From: JAXFQS01 sp034178815
Lineage (GTDB): Bacteria; Verrucomicrobiota; Kiritimatiellia; RFP12; DVOR01
Length of the DNA: 12,375 nucleotides
Assembly (NCBI GenBank): GCA_034178815.1
Contig: JAXFQS010000136.1
Location: 1 to 12,375 of the forward strand
Reading direction: 5' to 3'
In this document: one piece after another, positions 1 through 7,253 of the stretch
Numbering within the stretch: position 1 is the stretch's first letter
How the letters are laid out: each line of letters starts with the position of its first letter
Notes under the pieces: generated by a model
The model's input: only the letters and a program-made list of their open reading frames with translations
What the model was told of the DNA's origin: nothing
Database searches by the model: none
Program-made: the position numbers and the translations under genes

Positions 1-1712
1 ACGAGGTAATCGTGCCGCTGCGCACGCGCATTCTCGGGCGCACCGCGCTGCGTGAAATCCGCAACCCCACCACCGGCGAAGTCATCTGCCCGGCCAACGG
101 CGATATCGACGAGAAGGTCTGCAAGGCGGTCGAGGACGCGGGCGTCGAGAAGGTTTGGATCCGTTCGGGTCTGACCTGCGATGCGCCCCACGGTATGTGC
201 GCCAAGTGCTACGGCCGCGACCTCTCCACGGGCAAACTCGTGGAGATCGGCTCGGCGGTCGGCATCATCGCCGCGCAGTCCATCGGCGAGCCCGGCACGC
301 AGTTGACGATGCGTACCTTCCACATCGGTGGCACGGCCTCGACGGTCTCCAAGACGCCCGAGATCGTGATTAAACGCGCGGGCTTCGCGCGGTTCCGCGA
401 TTTGCGTACCGTCCGCAACCAGGAAGGTCAGATCGTCGTGCTCAACAAGAACGGCTCGCTCGAAATCACCGACGCGGCGGGCAACGAGTTCGAGACCTAC
501 ACCATCCAGATGGGTTCGACCCTCTATGTCGAGGACGGTGGCGAGGTCAAGGAGAATATGCGCGTGGCGACTTGGGATCCGCACTCGGTGCCGATTATGG
601 CTGAAAAGGCCGGTATCGTCTCCTTCCAGGACTTCCAGGAGGAGGTCACCGTCTCGCGCGAGTTCGACGAGGCTTCGGGCACGGAGAAGATTGTCGCCAT
701 CGAGACGAAGGAGGATTTGCACCCGCAGATCATCGTCACCGACCCTGTTGCGAACACCATCTTGGGCTACTACCACATTCCGGTGGGTGCTATCGTGGCG
801 GTGCGCGAGGGGCAGCAGGTCAAGCCTGGCGAACTGCTCGCCAAGACGCCCCGAAAGGAGGCCAAGACCCGCGACATTACGGGCGGTTTGCCGCGCGTGG
901 CGGAACTCTTCGAGGCGCGCACGCCTAAGGATGTGGCGGAGATTTCGAAGATTGAGGGTGTGGTGGACTTCGGCGAGAACCAGCGCGGCAAGCGCTGCCT
1001 GATTGTGCGCGACGAGGAGACGGGCATCTCGCAGGAGCACCTGATTCCGCCGGGCAAGCAGATTGTCGTGTTCAAGGACGACCATGTCCGCAAGGGCCAG
1101 CCGCTGACCGAAGGTTCGGTCGCGCCTCAGGAGTTGCTGGAGGTCTGCGGCCCGCAGGAGTTGCAGCGCTATCTGGTCAACGAGGTGCAGCAGGTCTACC
1201 GTACGCAGGGCGTGGAGATCAACGACAAGCACATTGAGATTATTGTCCGCCAGATGTTGCGCAAGGTGACTATCAAGAATCCGGGCGCGACGGAGTTCCT
1301 CTGGGGCGATCAGGTGTCGCGTCAGAAGTTCATCGAGGCGAACGAGGCGGTCTCGGCGGAGGGCAAGCGTCCGGCGGAGGCTCAGCCTGCGCTGTTGGGC
1401 ATCACGAAGGCTTCGCTGGAGACGGATTCGTTCATCTCGGCGGCTTCGTTCCAGGACACGACGCGTGTCTTGACGGAGGCGGCGACGCTGGGTCGCGTGG
1501 ACGAACTGCGCGGCTTCAAGGAGAATGTGATTCTGGGTCATCCGATTCCGGGCGGCACGGGGTTCAGTCTCCACCGGCACATCAAGTTGGTTCCGACCTG
1601 CCAGCCGATTTCGCAGGAGGAACTCGACGAACTTCGGGCGGAGTCGCGCCGCTTCCAGGAGGGGCTCTCGGAGGAGGATCGCTTCGAGGACTTCGACGAG
1701 GACGAGGAGTAG
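1..1712 (+). CDS. rpoC: DNA-directed RNA polymerase subunit beta-prime, C-terminal part (5' end outside window)
   Basis: This is the catalytic beta-prime subunit of RNA polymerase. The frame is open from base 3, so the gene enters from upstream and the GTG at 12 is an internal codon. Visible residues 59, 66 and 69 are the cysteines of a C-x6-C-x2-C cluster followed by YGRDL, which is the second zinc site of bacterial beta-prime. AAQSIGEPGTQLTMRTFHIGG-type sequence follows (nt about 270-332) and is the trigger-loop region of the active centre. Between this and DITGGLPRVAELFEAR (from nt about 870) lies an insertion of roughly 180 residues, matching the SI3-type trigger-loop insertion known in Proteobacteria, Bacteroidota and PVC bacteria. 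About 510 residues follow the first zinc cysteine, as expected for an intact C-terminus, and the protein ends in an acidic tail. Codon choice drifts from C-ending to G/T-ending along the fragment. A terminator follows the stop codon by 22 bases. Identification is secure. Confidence 0.98.
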   Translation, partial: EVIVPLRTRILGRTALREIRNPTTGEVICPANGDIDEKVCKAVEDAGVEKVWIRSGLTCDAPHGMCAKCYGRDLSTGKLVEIGSAVGIIAAQSIGEPGTQLTMRTFHIGGTASTVSKTPEIVIKRAGFARFRDLRTVRNQEGQIVVLNKNGSLEITDAAGNEFETYTIQMGSTLYVEDGGEVKENMRVATWDPHSVPIMAEKAGIVSFQDFQEEVTVSREFDEASGTEKIVAIETKEDLHPQIIVTDPVANTILGYYHIPVGAIVAVREGQQVKPGELLAKTPRKEAKTRDITGGLPRVAELFEARTPKDVAEISKIEGVVDFGENQRGKRCLIVRDEETGISQEHLIPPGKQIVVFKDDHVRKGQPLTEGSVAPQELLEVCGPQELQRYLVNEVQQVYRTQGVEINDKHIEIIVRQMLRKVTIKNPGATEFLWGDQVSRQKFIEANEAVSAEGKRPAEAQPALLGITKASLETDSFISAASFQDTTRVLTEAATLGRVDELRGFKENVILGHPIPGGTGFSLHRHIKLVPTCQPISQEELDELRAESRRFQEGLSEEDRFEDFDEDEE

Positions 1713-1734
1713 TCGCTGGGTTGTTGTGAACGCA

Positions 1735-1772
1735 GCGGGGGACGCGCCGAAAGGGGTGTCCCCCGCTTTTTT
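1735..1772 (+). terminator. Intrinsic terminator after rpoC
   Basis: A perfect 9-bp stem, GCGGGGGAC (1735-1743) with GTCCCCCGC (1758-1766), encloses a 14-base loop and is followed at once by six T residues (1767-1772). It sits 22 bases after the rpoC stop and should end the rpoBC transcript. The next gene starts only 14 bases after the T run, with no promoter visible between, so some read-through may feed it. Confidence 0.9.
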
Positions 1773-1776
1773 GAAT

Positions 1777-1781
1777 GGAGG
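1777..1781 (+). promoter_or_regulatory. Ribosome binding site that sets the SGNH hydrolase start
   Basis: GGAGG lies 5 bases before the ATG at 1787. The in-frame ATG at 1775 overlaps this site and has no Shine-Dalgarno of its own, so 1787 is the better start. It also leaves a clean signal peptide beginning MRLGLFGL. Confidence 0.75.
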
Positions 1782-1786
1782 ATGGT

Positions 1787-2545
1787 ATGCGTTTGGGTTT
1801 GTTTGGATTGGTCATGCTGGCGGCTGTGGGGTGGGCTTTTGGGGGCGTGGCGGCGGATCCGTCGGAAAACCCGGTTCCGGCGCTGGGGCAGAATGCGCGG
1901 AGTTCGGTTTCGTTCGATCCGGCGAAGCGCGGGGCGCGGGTGCTGTTTGTGGGGAATTCGATAACGCTGCACGGGCCGAGGCCGCAGATTGGGTGGACGA
2001 ACAATTGGGGGATGGCGGCGTCGGCGCGGGAGCGGGACTATGTGCATCTGTTGCAGGGGCGGATTGCGGCGGTGTCGAAGGATTCGCAGTGCGGGTTGCT
2101 GCAGGTGGCGGATTCGTTTGAGCGGGGGTTTTGGAAGGCGGAGTGGTCGTGCGGGGCGAAGTATGCGGGGCTTGACGGGCTGGGGCTGGATGTAGTGGTC
2201 TTCTTTTTCGGGGCGAATGTGCCGATTGAGTATGACCGCGGGGCGCTCAAGGGGGTGCGTTCGTTCGGGCGTGCGCTGGAGGAGTTGGCGGACTGGCTGG
2301 ATCCGAAGGGGCGGGCGCTGAAGGTGGTGGTTCAGGGGTTCTATGGTCGCCCGTTGCTGGAGCGGGAGAAGGTCGAACTGGCGACGCGGCGGGGCTTTGT
2401 CTATGTGCCAATCGAGGCGTTCCGCGACAAGCCTGAGGTGAAGGGGATGTTCAGCCATCCGAACGATCGGGGGATGGCGTTGATAGCCGATGCCATTTGG
2501 GGAGCGATTGCCGAGCGGGTGGGCGGCGTGAAGGGGCGGCAGTAG
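1787..2545 (+). CDS. Secreted SGNH/GDSL-like hydrolase
   Basis: Probable exported esterase or lipase-like hydrolase of 252 residues. Residues 1-23 form a Sec signal peptide (hydrophobic core, AxA-type end GGVAA). RVLFVGNSIT carries the GNSIT form of the GDSL block I, with Ser58 as nucleophile. FFFGAN (139-144) fits the glycine/asparagine block III, and FSHPNDRGM (222-230) fits block V with His224. The Asp usually found three residues before that His (DxxH) is Met here, so the triad may be rearranged or activity weak. SGNH enzymes commonly deacetylate polysaccharides, which would suit the glycan-degrading genes downstream, but the substrate cannot be read from the sequence. Codon use is strongly G-ending: of 30 alanines 25 are GCG, 3 GCC and 2 GCT. 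The ADP-ribosylglycohydrolase gene starts 24 bases later, probably in the same transcript. Confidence 0.82.
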   Translation: MRLGLFGLVMLAAVGWAFGGVAADPSENPVPALGQNARSSVSFDPAKRGARVLFVGNSITLHGPRPQIGWTNNWGMAASARERDYVHLLQGRIAAVSKDSQCGLLQVADSFERGFWKAEWSCGAKYAGLDGLGLDVVVFFFGANVPIEYDRGALKGVRSFGRALEELADWLDPKGRALKVVVQGFYGRPLLEREKVELATRRGFVYVPIEAFRDKPEVKGMFSHPNDRGMALIADAIWGAIAERVGGVKGRQ

Positions 2546-2569
2546 GGTTTTCGGGGGAGGGGCGCGGCG

Positions 2570-3796
2570 ATGGAGTCGGAGCGGAATCGGTTTTCGTTGA
2601 AGGTGCGTCGGCTACCGGAGGGTGGGCGGGTGCCGTGGGACGAGGTGTGTGCGGTGATGGATGACGAGGGGATGCGGGCGGTGCTCTGTTATTCGCCCGA
2701 GTCGGGGGTGCGTGTGTTCGATTTGGGGCTTGATGCGGCGTTGGGGCTGTCGGATTTGGGGGATTGCTGCGAGGCGCGTGCGTTTCGCTCGGCGGCGCAG
2801 GGTCTGCCGCAGGCGGCGTGGTGTCGCTTTGCCATCGGGTCGGAGCGGACTTTCGATGTGCGGCACGCGCCGTTGCGGCTGACGCTCTCGGAACGGTTTG
2901 AGCCGCGCGACGATTTCGGGGTCTGGCTCAAGGGCTTCGAGGCGGTGGCGGAGGTGCTGGAAACCTTGGCACTCGGTTCGTCGGCGAAGGGGGGCGGCCG
3001 GCGGAGTCTGCTGGGTGCGGTGGCGGGCGACATTATCGGTTCGCGCTTTGAGTGGAAGAATCACAAGTCGAAGGAGTTTCGCCTGTTCGACCTCTCCTGC
3101 GCGGCGACCGATGACTCGGTTTTGACCGTGGCCGTCGCGTCGGCGATTCGGCGTGCGCGGGCAGGGGAGGGGGCTTTGTCCGAGTTGACGGCGCGGGCGC
3201 TTCGGGAGGCAGTTCGCACCTATCCGCACGCGGGGTATGGGGCGCGGTTTGGTCTCTGGGCGGCGGACGAATCGGCGGGGCCTTATGGCAGTTGCGGGAA
3301 TGGTTCGGCGATGCGTGCCAGCGCCTGCGGCTATGCGGCGTCGACCCTTGAGGAGGCCGCGGATCTGGCCGAGACGACTGCCGCCGTGACGCACAATCAT
3401 CCCGACGGAATCGCCGGAGCCGTCGCCACCGCCAAGGCCGTTTTTCTCGCCCGCAGCGGCGCCTCGAAAGCCGACATCAAGGCGGCAGTCGAAGGGTGCG
3501 GCTATCCGCTTTCGCGGCGACTCGACGAGATTCGTCCGGGCTACCGCTTCGAGGCCCTCTGCGCCGGAACCGTCCCGCCCGCGGTGCAGGCGTTTCTGGA
3601 GTCGGAGGACTATCCCGATGCCATCCGCAATGCCGTCTCGCTCGGTGGCGACAGCGACACGCTGGCCGCCATTGCCGGGGCGATTGCAGGGGCGTTCTAC
3701 GGTATTCCCGAACCCATCTGCGCCGCCGCGCGGCTCTATCTGCACCAGCCGCTGCGCGCGGAACTCGACCGTTTTGACGCCTGCTTCTGCCGCTAG
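2570..3796 (+). CDS. ADP-ribosylglycohydrolase family protein with unrecognised N-terminal domain
   Basis: A 408-residue protein with no signal peptide, so cytoplasmic. The C-terminal part, about 145-408, is an ADP-ribosylglycohydrolase (DraG/ARH, PF03747) domain. GAVAGDIIGSRFEW (149-162) opens it, TDDS (180-183) and GGDSDT (359-364) supply the acidic residues that bind the two magnesium ions, and HNHPDG (275-280) and NGSAMR (244-249) are family motifs. The family removes ADP-ribose from protein side chains or other acceptors; the target here is unknown. Residues 1-140 match no domain I recognise and have no obvious repeats or membrane segment. The start is supported by GGGGAGG (2554-2560) 9 bases before the ATG. 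Codon choice changes inside the gene near 3350, from GCG/GGG/GTG-rich to GCC/GTC/ATC-rich. The gene follows the SGNH gene closely and ends before a strong terminator. Confidence 0.92.
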   Translation: MESERNRFSLKVRRLPEGGRVPWDEVCAVMDDEGMRAVLCYSPESGVRVFDLGLDAALGLSDLGDCCEARAFRSAAQGLPQAAWCRFAIGSERTFDVRHAPLRLTLSERFEPRDDFGVWLKGFEAVAEVLETLALGSSAKGGGRRSLLGAVAGDIIGSRFEWKNHKSKEFRLFDLSCAATDDSVLTVAVASAIRRARAGEGALSELTARALREAVRTYPHAGYGARFGLWAADESAGPYGSCGNGSAMRASACGYAASTLEEAADLAETTAAVTHNHPDGIAGAVATAKAVFLARSGASKADIKAAVEGCGYPLSRRLDEIRPGYRFEALCAGTVPPAVQAFLESEDYPDAIRNAVSLGGDSDTLAAIAGAIAGAFYGIPEPICAAARLYLHQPLRAELDRFDACFCR

Positions 3797-3827
3797 TGCG
3801 TGCTGGGGCGAGTCGGTTGGTTGACAG

Positions 3828-3856
3828 ACGCCGCCTGTTTCGGGCGGCGTTTTTTT
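3828..3856 (+). terminator. Intrinsic terminator after the ADP-ribosylglycohydrolase gene
   Basis: ACGCCGCC (3828-3835) pairs perfectly with GGCGGCGT (3843-3850) around a 7-base loop, and six further T residues follow (3851-3856). It lies 31 bases after the stop codon and separates the SGNH/ADP-ribosylglycohydrolase unit from the LRR-GH cluster. Confidence 0.92.
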
Positions 3857-4046
3857 GTGGGCGCGTCCGATTGGTTCGTTGGGAACGGGCTCGGGGCGGG
3901 CGCTTCCGGGCAGGGAATGGTTCGTTTCCACCACCGGGCGCGCGCCGTGCCTTCGATGCTCCTCCGCAGGTGCCCGCGACCGCACTCGCTCGATAGCCGC
4001 GATTCGCCCCGTTTGATACCCATCTCTCGCCCGCGCCACTTTTGGC
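3857..4046. other. Intergenic stretch with no recognised feature
   Basis: This is the first part of the 366-base gap between the ADP-ribosylglycohydrolase stop and the LRR protein start; the terminator precedes it and the promoter follows. Frames stay open here only because the DNA is GC-rich. I see no ribosome binding site, no convincing coding pattern on either strand, no tRNA and no long inverted repeat. Confidence 0.5.
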
Positions 4047-4075
4047 TTGACGGGGAGTTTGATTTGCGATATAGT
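4047..4075 (+). promoter_or_regulatory. Sigma70-type promoter of the LRR-GH cluster
   Basis: TTGACG (4047-4052) and TATAGT (4070-4075) are separated by exactly 17 bases, close to the housekeeping consensus. The AT-rich stretch is conspicuous in GC-rich surroundings. Transcription should begin near 4081-4083, giving an untranslated leader of about 80 bases before the ATG at 4163. Confidence 0.8.
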
Positions 4076-4076
4076 C

Positions 4077-4090
4077 ATAATGTGCATTAT
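4077..4090 (+). promoter_or_regulatory. Operator-like inverted repeat over the predicted transcription start
   Basis: ATAATG-TG-CATTAT is a perfect 6-bp inverted repeat with a 2-base centre, starting one base after the -10 box and covering the predicted start point. A repressor bound here would block initiation. The half-site CATTAT also occurs twice in tandem at the second promoter (9679-9690). No regulator gene is in the window, so the role is inferred. Confidence 0.4.
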
Positions 4091-4151
4091 CGGACTGGCG
4101 CGGATTGGGGCAGAGAGCCTCTGAGTGGAGGTTCCGCCGTGCTCGGGAGAG

Positions 4152-4158
4152 AAGGAGG
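4152..4158 (+). promoter_or_regulatory. Ribosome binding site that sets the LRR protein start
   Basis: AAGGAGG lies 4 bases before the ATG at 4163. The frame is open back to 3800, but that extension crosses the terminator and the promoter, so 4163 is the true start. The protein then begins with a signal peptide. Confidence 0.85.
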
Positions 4159-4162
4159 CAAA

Positions 4163-5665
4163 ATGAGAATCGGAAGTCGGACTTGGATGTTTGCGGCGCT
4201 CTGCCTTCTGGCGGGTTCGTCTCTGGCTTCAAACCGGTGGCAGTATTACGCGGCGGGAGCGGAGGGAAATCCCACCACCCTGCCAATCATCACCGATGGA
4301 AATTGGCAGATTTGCGTCAACAAACTCGAGGCGACAACGGGCACCATCACCCTCGGTCGCGGGCAGTGGAACACTGGCATCCTGGCTGGATCGGGGACGC
4401 TCGATTTGCGCGGCACGCTCTGCACGGTTGGCGGCGTCGAGTACGCCACCAAGAAGTTCACCCCCGAGGCGCTCAGCAACTACAGCGGCTTGGAGGAGTG
4501 TTTCATCGACGGCGTGGCAACGCTCAGCGGCGGGCTGTTCTGGAATTGTGCGAACCTCGCGCGGGCGGAACTCTCCGGCTCGGCGACGAAGATTGACAAT
4601 GCCCCGTGGGAGCCTAGGGGCACCTTCGCCGCCTGCCCGAAATTGGTGGATTTGCGGCTCGACTTTCCGCCGTTTACGCATATTGGCTCGTACGCCTTTG
4701 GCAGTTGCGCCTGCACCAACGACATTGCACTGTTCTGCCCGCCGGAGGTGGAAACCATCGGGAATTTCGCCTTCTATAATGCCAAGGCGATTCAGGGGCA
4801 TCTGCGTCTGGAGCAGGTGCGCACCATCGGCAACGAGGCGTTCAACGGCGCCGCGGGACTCCAGGAACTCTCCATCACCTCCCCCAATCTAGTCTCCATC
4901 CCGAGCAGTTCGTACGGTGCGCAGGGGGTCTTCTACAAATGTTCCGGGCTGACCAACTTGACCCTTACCGCGCCCAATCTCACCTCTATCGGCAGCGGGG
5001 CGTTCCAATATCTGAGGAACATTCAGACCGACTGGTCGCGTGTCTGCCCGCCGAGCCTCACCAATATCGGTTGGCAGGCCTTCATCCAGTGCACGGGCAT
5101 CACGGGGTGTCTGGAGTTGCCGAACCTTAAGGGGATTGGCACGATGGCCTTTGCCATCTGCTCTGGACTGCAGGAAGTCCATATCGGCGGGGCGATCACG
5201 AACCTGCCTGCCTGGAACGGCAGCAACCGGCTGGGACTCTTCTCGCGGTGCACGGCTCTGACGAACCTGGTCGTGGACGCGCCGAACTTCGCGGCTATCG
5301 GCATCAACTGTTTCGACTCTTGCTCTGCGTTGACGGACTGCTCCATTGCTTCGAGTCGCGCGCTGGTGCTCGACGGCACCGGAAACTTTGCTTCCTCCAA
5401 ACTCCGCCAAGTCACCCTTCTGACCCCGTCCTGGACAAGCGAGAACCTCGACAAACTCCTTTCGGGCGTTGCGGCCTCTGACGGGGAGAAGTCCTGCACG
5501 CTGGCCGTCGACGCCCAAGGTGACTGGGCCGCTTTGGCGACGAAGGAGTATCTCGCGACCGAGACGCCCCCCAAGCCTTGCCTCGGAGTCTATCGCGCCG
5601 ATTTGCGCAAAGCCTGGATGATTCCGCGCTACTTTGCCAGCTCAACCATTCTCTACATCCACTGA
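4163..5665 (+). CDS. Secreted BspA-like leucine-rich-repeat protein
   Basis: A 500-residue exported protein. Residues 1-23 are a Sec signal peptide (MRIGSRTWMFAALCLLAG, then SSLAS). From about 105 to 415 it consists of BspA-type LRR_5 repeats with the pattern IGxxAFxxCxxL: IGSYAFGSC (174-182), IGNFAFYNA (199-207), IGNEAFNGA (222-230), IGSGAF (276-281), IGWQAFIQC (302-310), IGTMAFAIC (325-333) and IGINCFDSC (379-387). About 20 cysteines occur, mostly at the repeat turn. Such proteins bind ligands at the cell surface or in secreted complexes. The first 100 residues have an aspartate/glycine-rich beta-type look and the last 80 are not recognised. There is no sortase, lipobox or autotransporter signal. 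It is the first gene after the promoter and lies 17 bases before the GH20 gene. I infer a substrate- or surface-binding role beside the enzymes. Confidence 0.88.
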   Translation: MRIGSRTWMFAALCLLAGSSLASNRWQYYAAGAEGNPTTLPIITDGNWQICVNKLEATTGTITLGRGQWNTGILAGSGTLDLRGTLCTVGGVEYATKKFTPEALSNYSGLEECFIDGVATLSGGLFWNCANLARAELSGSATKIDNAPWEPRGTFAACPKLVDLRLDFPPFTHIGSYAFGSCACTNDIALFCPPEVETIGNFAFYNAKAIQGHLRLEQVRTIGNEAFNGAAGLQELSITSPNLVSIPSSSYGAQGVFYKCSGLTNLTLTAPNLTSIGSGAFQYLRNIQTDWSRVCPPSLTNIGWQAFIQCTGITGCLELPNLKGIGTMAFAICSGLQEVHIGGAITNLPAWNGSNRLGLFSRCTALTNLVVDAPNFAAIGINCFDSCSALTDCSIASSRALVLDGTGNFASSKLRQVTLLTPSWTSENLDKLLSGVAASDGEKSCTLAVDAQGDWAALATKEYLATETPPKPCLGVYRADLRKAWMIPRYFASSTILYIH

Positions 5666-5682
5666 TTCAAGGAAAGACCGAT

Positions 5683-7209
5683 ATGAACCGACACATCCCC
5701 CTGTTGCTGACCCTTCTGGCGAGCACCGCCCTCCTGCGCGCCGAGCCCGAGACCGGCTTCGACCGCTTCGAACTCGTTCCCAAACCCGAACGGCTCGAAC
5801 TCAACCTCCAGCAGGAGGTCGCCCTCACCAACGGCACCCCCGTCGCCTTGCGCACCGCCCGCGACTCGGCCGCCTGCGCCGCGTGGGTCACGCGCCACAT
5901 CCGCGACTGGTTCGGCATCACCCCGACCGTCAGGTGCGAACCTCTCGGGAAAAAGATGCCCACCGAAGCCTATCGCCTGTACGCATCTCCCACCCTCGGT
6001 CTTACCTTCGAAGCGGAGGACATCGTAGGCATCCGCCACGCCCTCTCCACCCTGCGCCAACTCGCCATCCCCCGCCGCGGCACCGCCCTCACCCAAGACT
6101 ACATCCTCCCCGGCGCCGCCATCACCGACGCCCCCCGCCTGACCTTCCGCGGCATCCACCTCTGCTGGTTCCCCGGCGTCACCGAAGCCGCCATCGAACG
6201 CTACATCCGCTTCGCCGCCCTGCTCAAATACAACACCGTCATCCTCGAAAGTTGGGGCACCTTCCGCTCCCGCCGCCACCCCTGGACGGCCTGGCCGGAT
6301 GCCGCGATGACCCACGAAGCCATCGCCCGCCTTCGCACCATCGCCGACGACCTCGGCATCACCCTCGTGCCCGCGCTCAACGCCTGGGGCCACGCCGCCT
6401 ACTCCCGCCTCTCAGGCGCCAAACACGCCATCCTCGACTTCCACCCCGAGCGCCAAGTCCTCTTCGAACCCGACGGCGGATGGGTCTGGTGCCTCTCCAA
6501 CCCAACCGCGCGCCAGACCGTCCTCGACCTCGTCGACGAACTCCACGAAGCCTTCGGCAGACCCCCCTACTTCCACATCGGACTCGACGAAGCCTACAAC
6601 GCCCCACACTGCCCCCAGTGCCGCAAAGAAGGCTACATCAACCTAGTCTCCCGCCACATCCACACCCTCGCCCAACACCTCGCCCAACACCACGCCCGCA
6701 TCCTCCTCTGGCACGATATGCTCCTCGACCCCGCCAACAAAAAATGGAAAGGCTTCGTCGCCACCGGCAACCCGCAAACCGCCGCCCTCATCGACACCCT
6801 CCCCAAAAACGCCATCATCTGCGACTGGTTCTACGGCGGCTACTGGGGCTTCAAACAGCCCGACAACGCCTACCCCACCCTCGACTACTTCCAATCCAAA
6901 GGCTTCGACACCCTCACCGCCCCCTGGGACAACCTCGAAGGCATCCGCGCCCAAGGCAAATGGGCCGCCGACCATCACCTCTTCGGCTACCTCCAGACCA
7001 CTTGGCACCACCTCCGCGGCTTCGCCCTGCTCACTATGTTCTGTGACGGCGCCTGCGCCTCCTGGGGCCACGGCACTATGCCACAGGCCGGTGCCATCCG
7101 CGCCGGACTCCTCCGCTTCGCAACTTGGGACACCCGCCTGACCAACTACACCCAGACCGGCTCCATCGCCTGGGATGTCAACCCACTCCCGGACAACTCT
7201 TTAGACTAA
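5683..7209 (+). CDS. Secreted GH20 beta-N-acetylhexosaminidase-like enzyme
   Basis: A 508-residue exported enzyme. Residues 1-20 form the signal peptide (core LLLTLLASTALL, ends RA-E). Residues about 30-145 resemble the GH20 N-terminal alpha/beta domain, including GIRHALSTLRQL (116-127). The barrel begins at FRGIHL (155-160). YFHIGLDEAY (296-305) holds the family Asp-Glu pair, Asp302 and Glu303, used with substrate-assisted catalysis to release terminal N-acetylhexosamines. The usual Asp after RGxxL is Cys161 here, and a C-PQ-C pair (310, 313) follows the active site, so it belongs to a divergent branch and its substrate may differ. AAGGA (5669-5673) lies 9 bases before the ATG. Upstream in-frame starts overlap the LRR gene and would spoil the signal peptide. 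Codons are C-ending, with GAA and AAA preferred, unlike the SGNH gene. The next gene starts 44 bases later. Confidence 0.88.
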   Translation: MNRHIPLLLTLLASTALLRAEPETGFDRFELVPKPERLELNLQQEVALTNGTPVALRTARDSAACAAWVTRHIRDWFGITPTVRCEPLGKKMPTEAYRLYASPTLGLTFEAEDIVGIRHALSTLRQLAIPRRGTALTQDYILPGAAITDAPRLTFRGIHLCWFPGVTEAAIERYIRFAALLKYNTVILESWGTFRSRRHPWTAWPDAAMTHEAIARLRTIADDLGITLVPALNAWGHAAYSRLSGAKHAILDFHPERQVLFEPDGGWVWCLSNPTARQTVLDLVDELHEAFGRPPYFHIGLDEAYNAPHCPQCRKEGYINLVSRHIHTLAQHLAQHHARILLWHDMLLDPANKKWKGFVATGNPQTAALIDTLPKNAIICDWFYGGYWGFKQPDNAYPTLDYFQSKGFDTLTAPWDNLEGIRAQGKWAADHHLFGYLQTTWHHLRGFALLTMFCDGACASWGHGTMPQAGAIRAGLLRFATWDTRLTNYTQTGSIAWDVNPLPDNSLD

Positions 7210-7253
7210 ATCCAACCAACCTCAAAACCAAAATCAGGGAGTCTGTCCACACA

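Noticed and set aside
2612..4087. Long reverse-strand open frame opposite the ADP-ribosylglycohydrolase gene
   Set aside because: Arg/Pro-rich shadow that crosses the terminator and promoter; the forward frame has a recognised enzyme domain.
4080..4124. 14-codon upstream reading frame in the LRR leader (ATG at 4080)
   Set aside because: The ATG lies at or just before the predicted transcription start and has no Shine-Dalgarno; it is probably a by-product of the ATAATG half-site.
3800..4162. N-terminal extension of the LRR protein frame back to a GTG at 3800
   Set aside because: It runs through an intrinsic terminator and the promoter, has no ribosome binding site, and would bury a clear signal peptide. 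The ATG at 4163 has AAGGAGG at 4 bases.
5578..5682. Earlier in-frame starts for the GH20 gene
   Set aside because: They overlap the end of the LRR gene and push the signal peptide inward; the ATG at 5683 has AAGGA upstream.
7125..7253. Earlier in-frame starts for the fusion hydrolase gene
   Set aside because: They overlap the GH20 gene; the ATG at 7254 gives an immediate signal peptide MKTTPLAVLAA.
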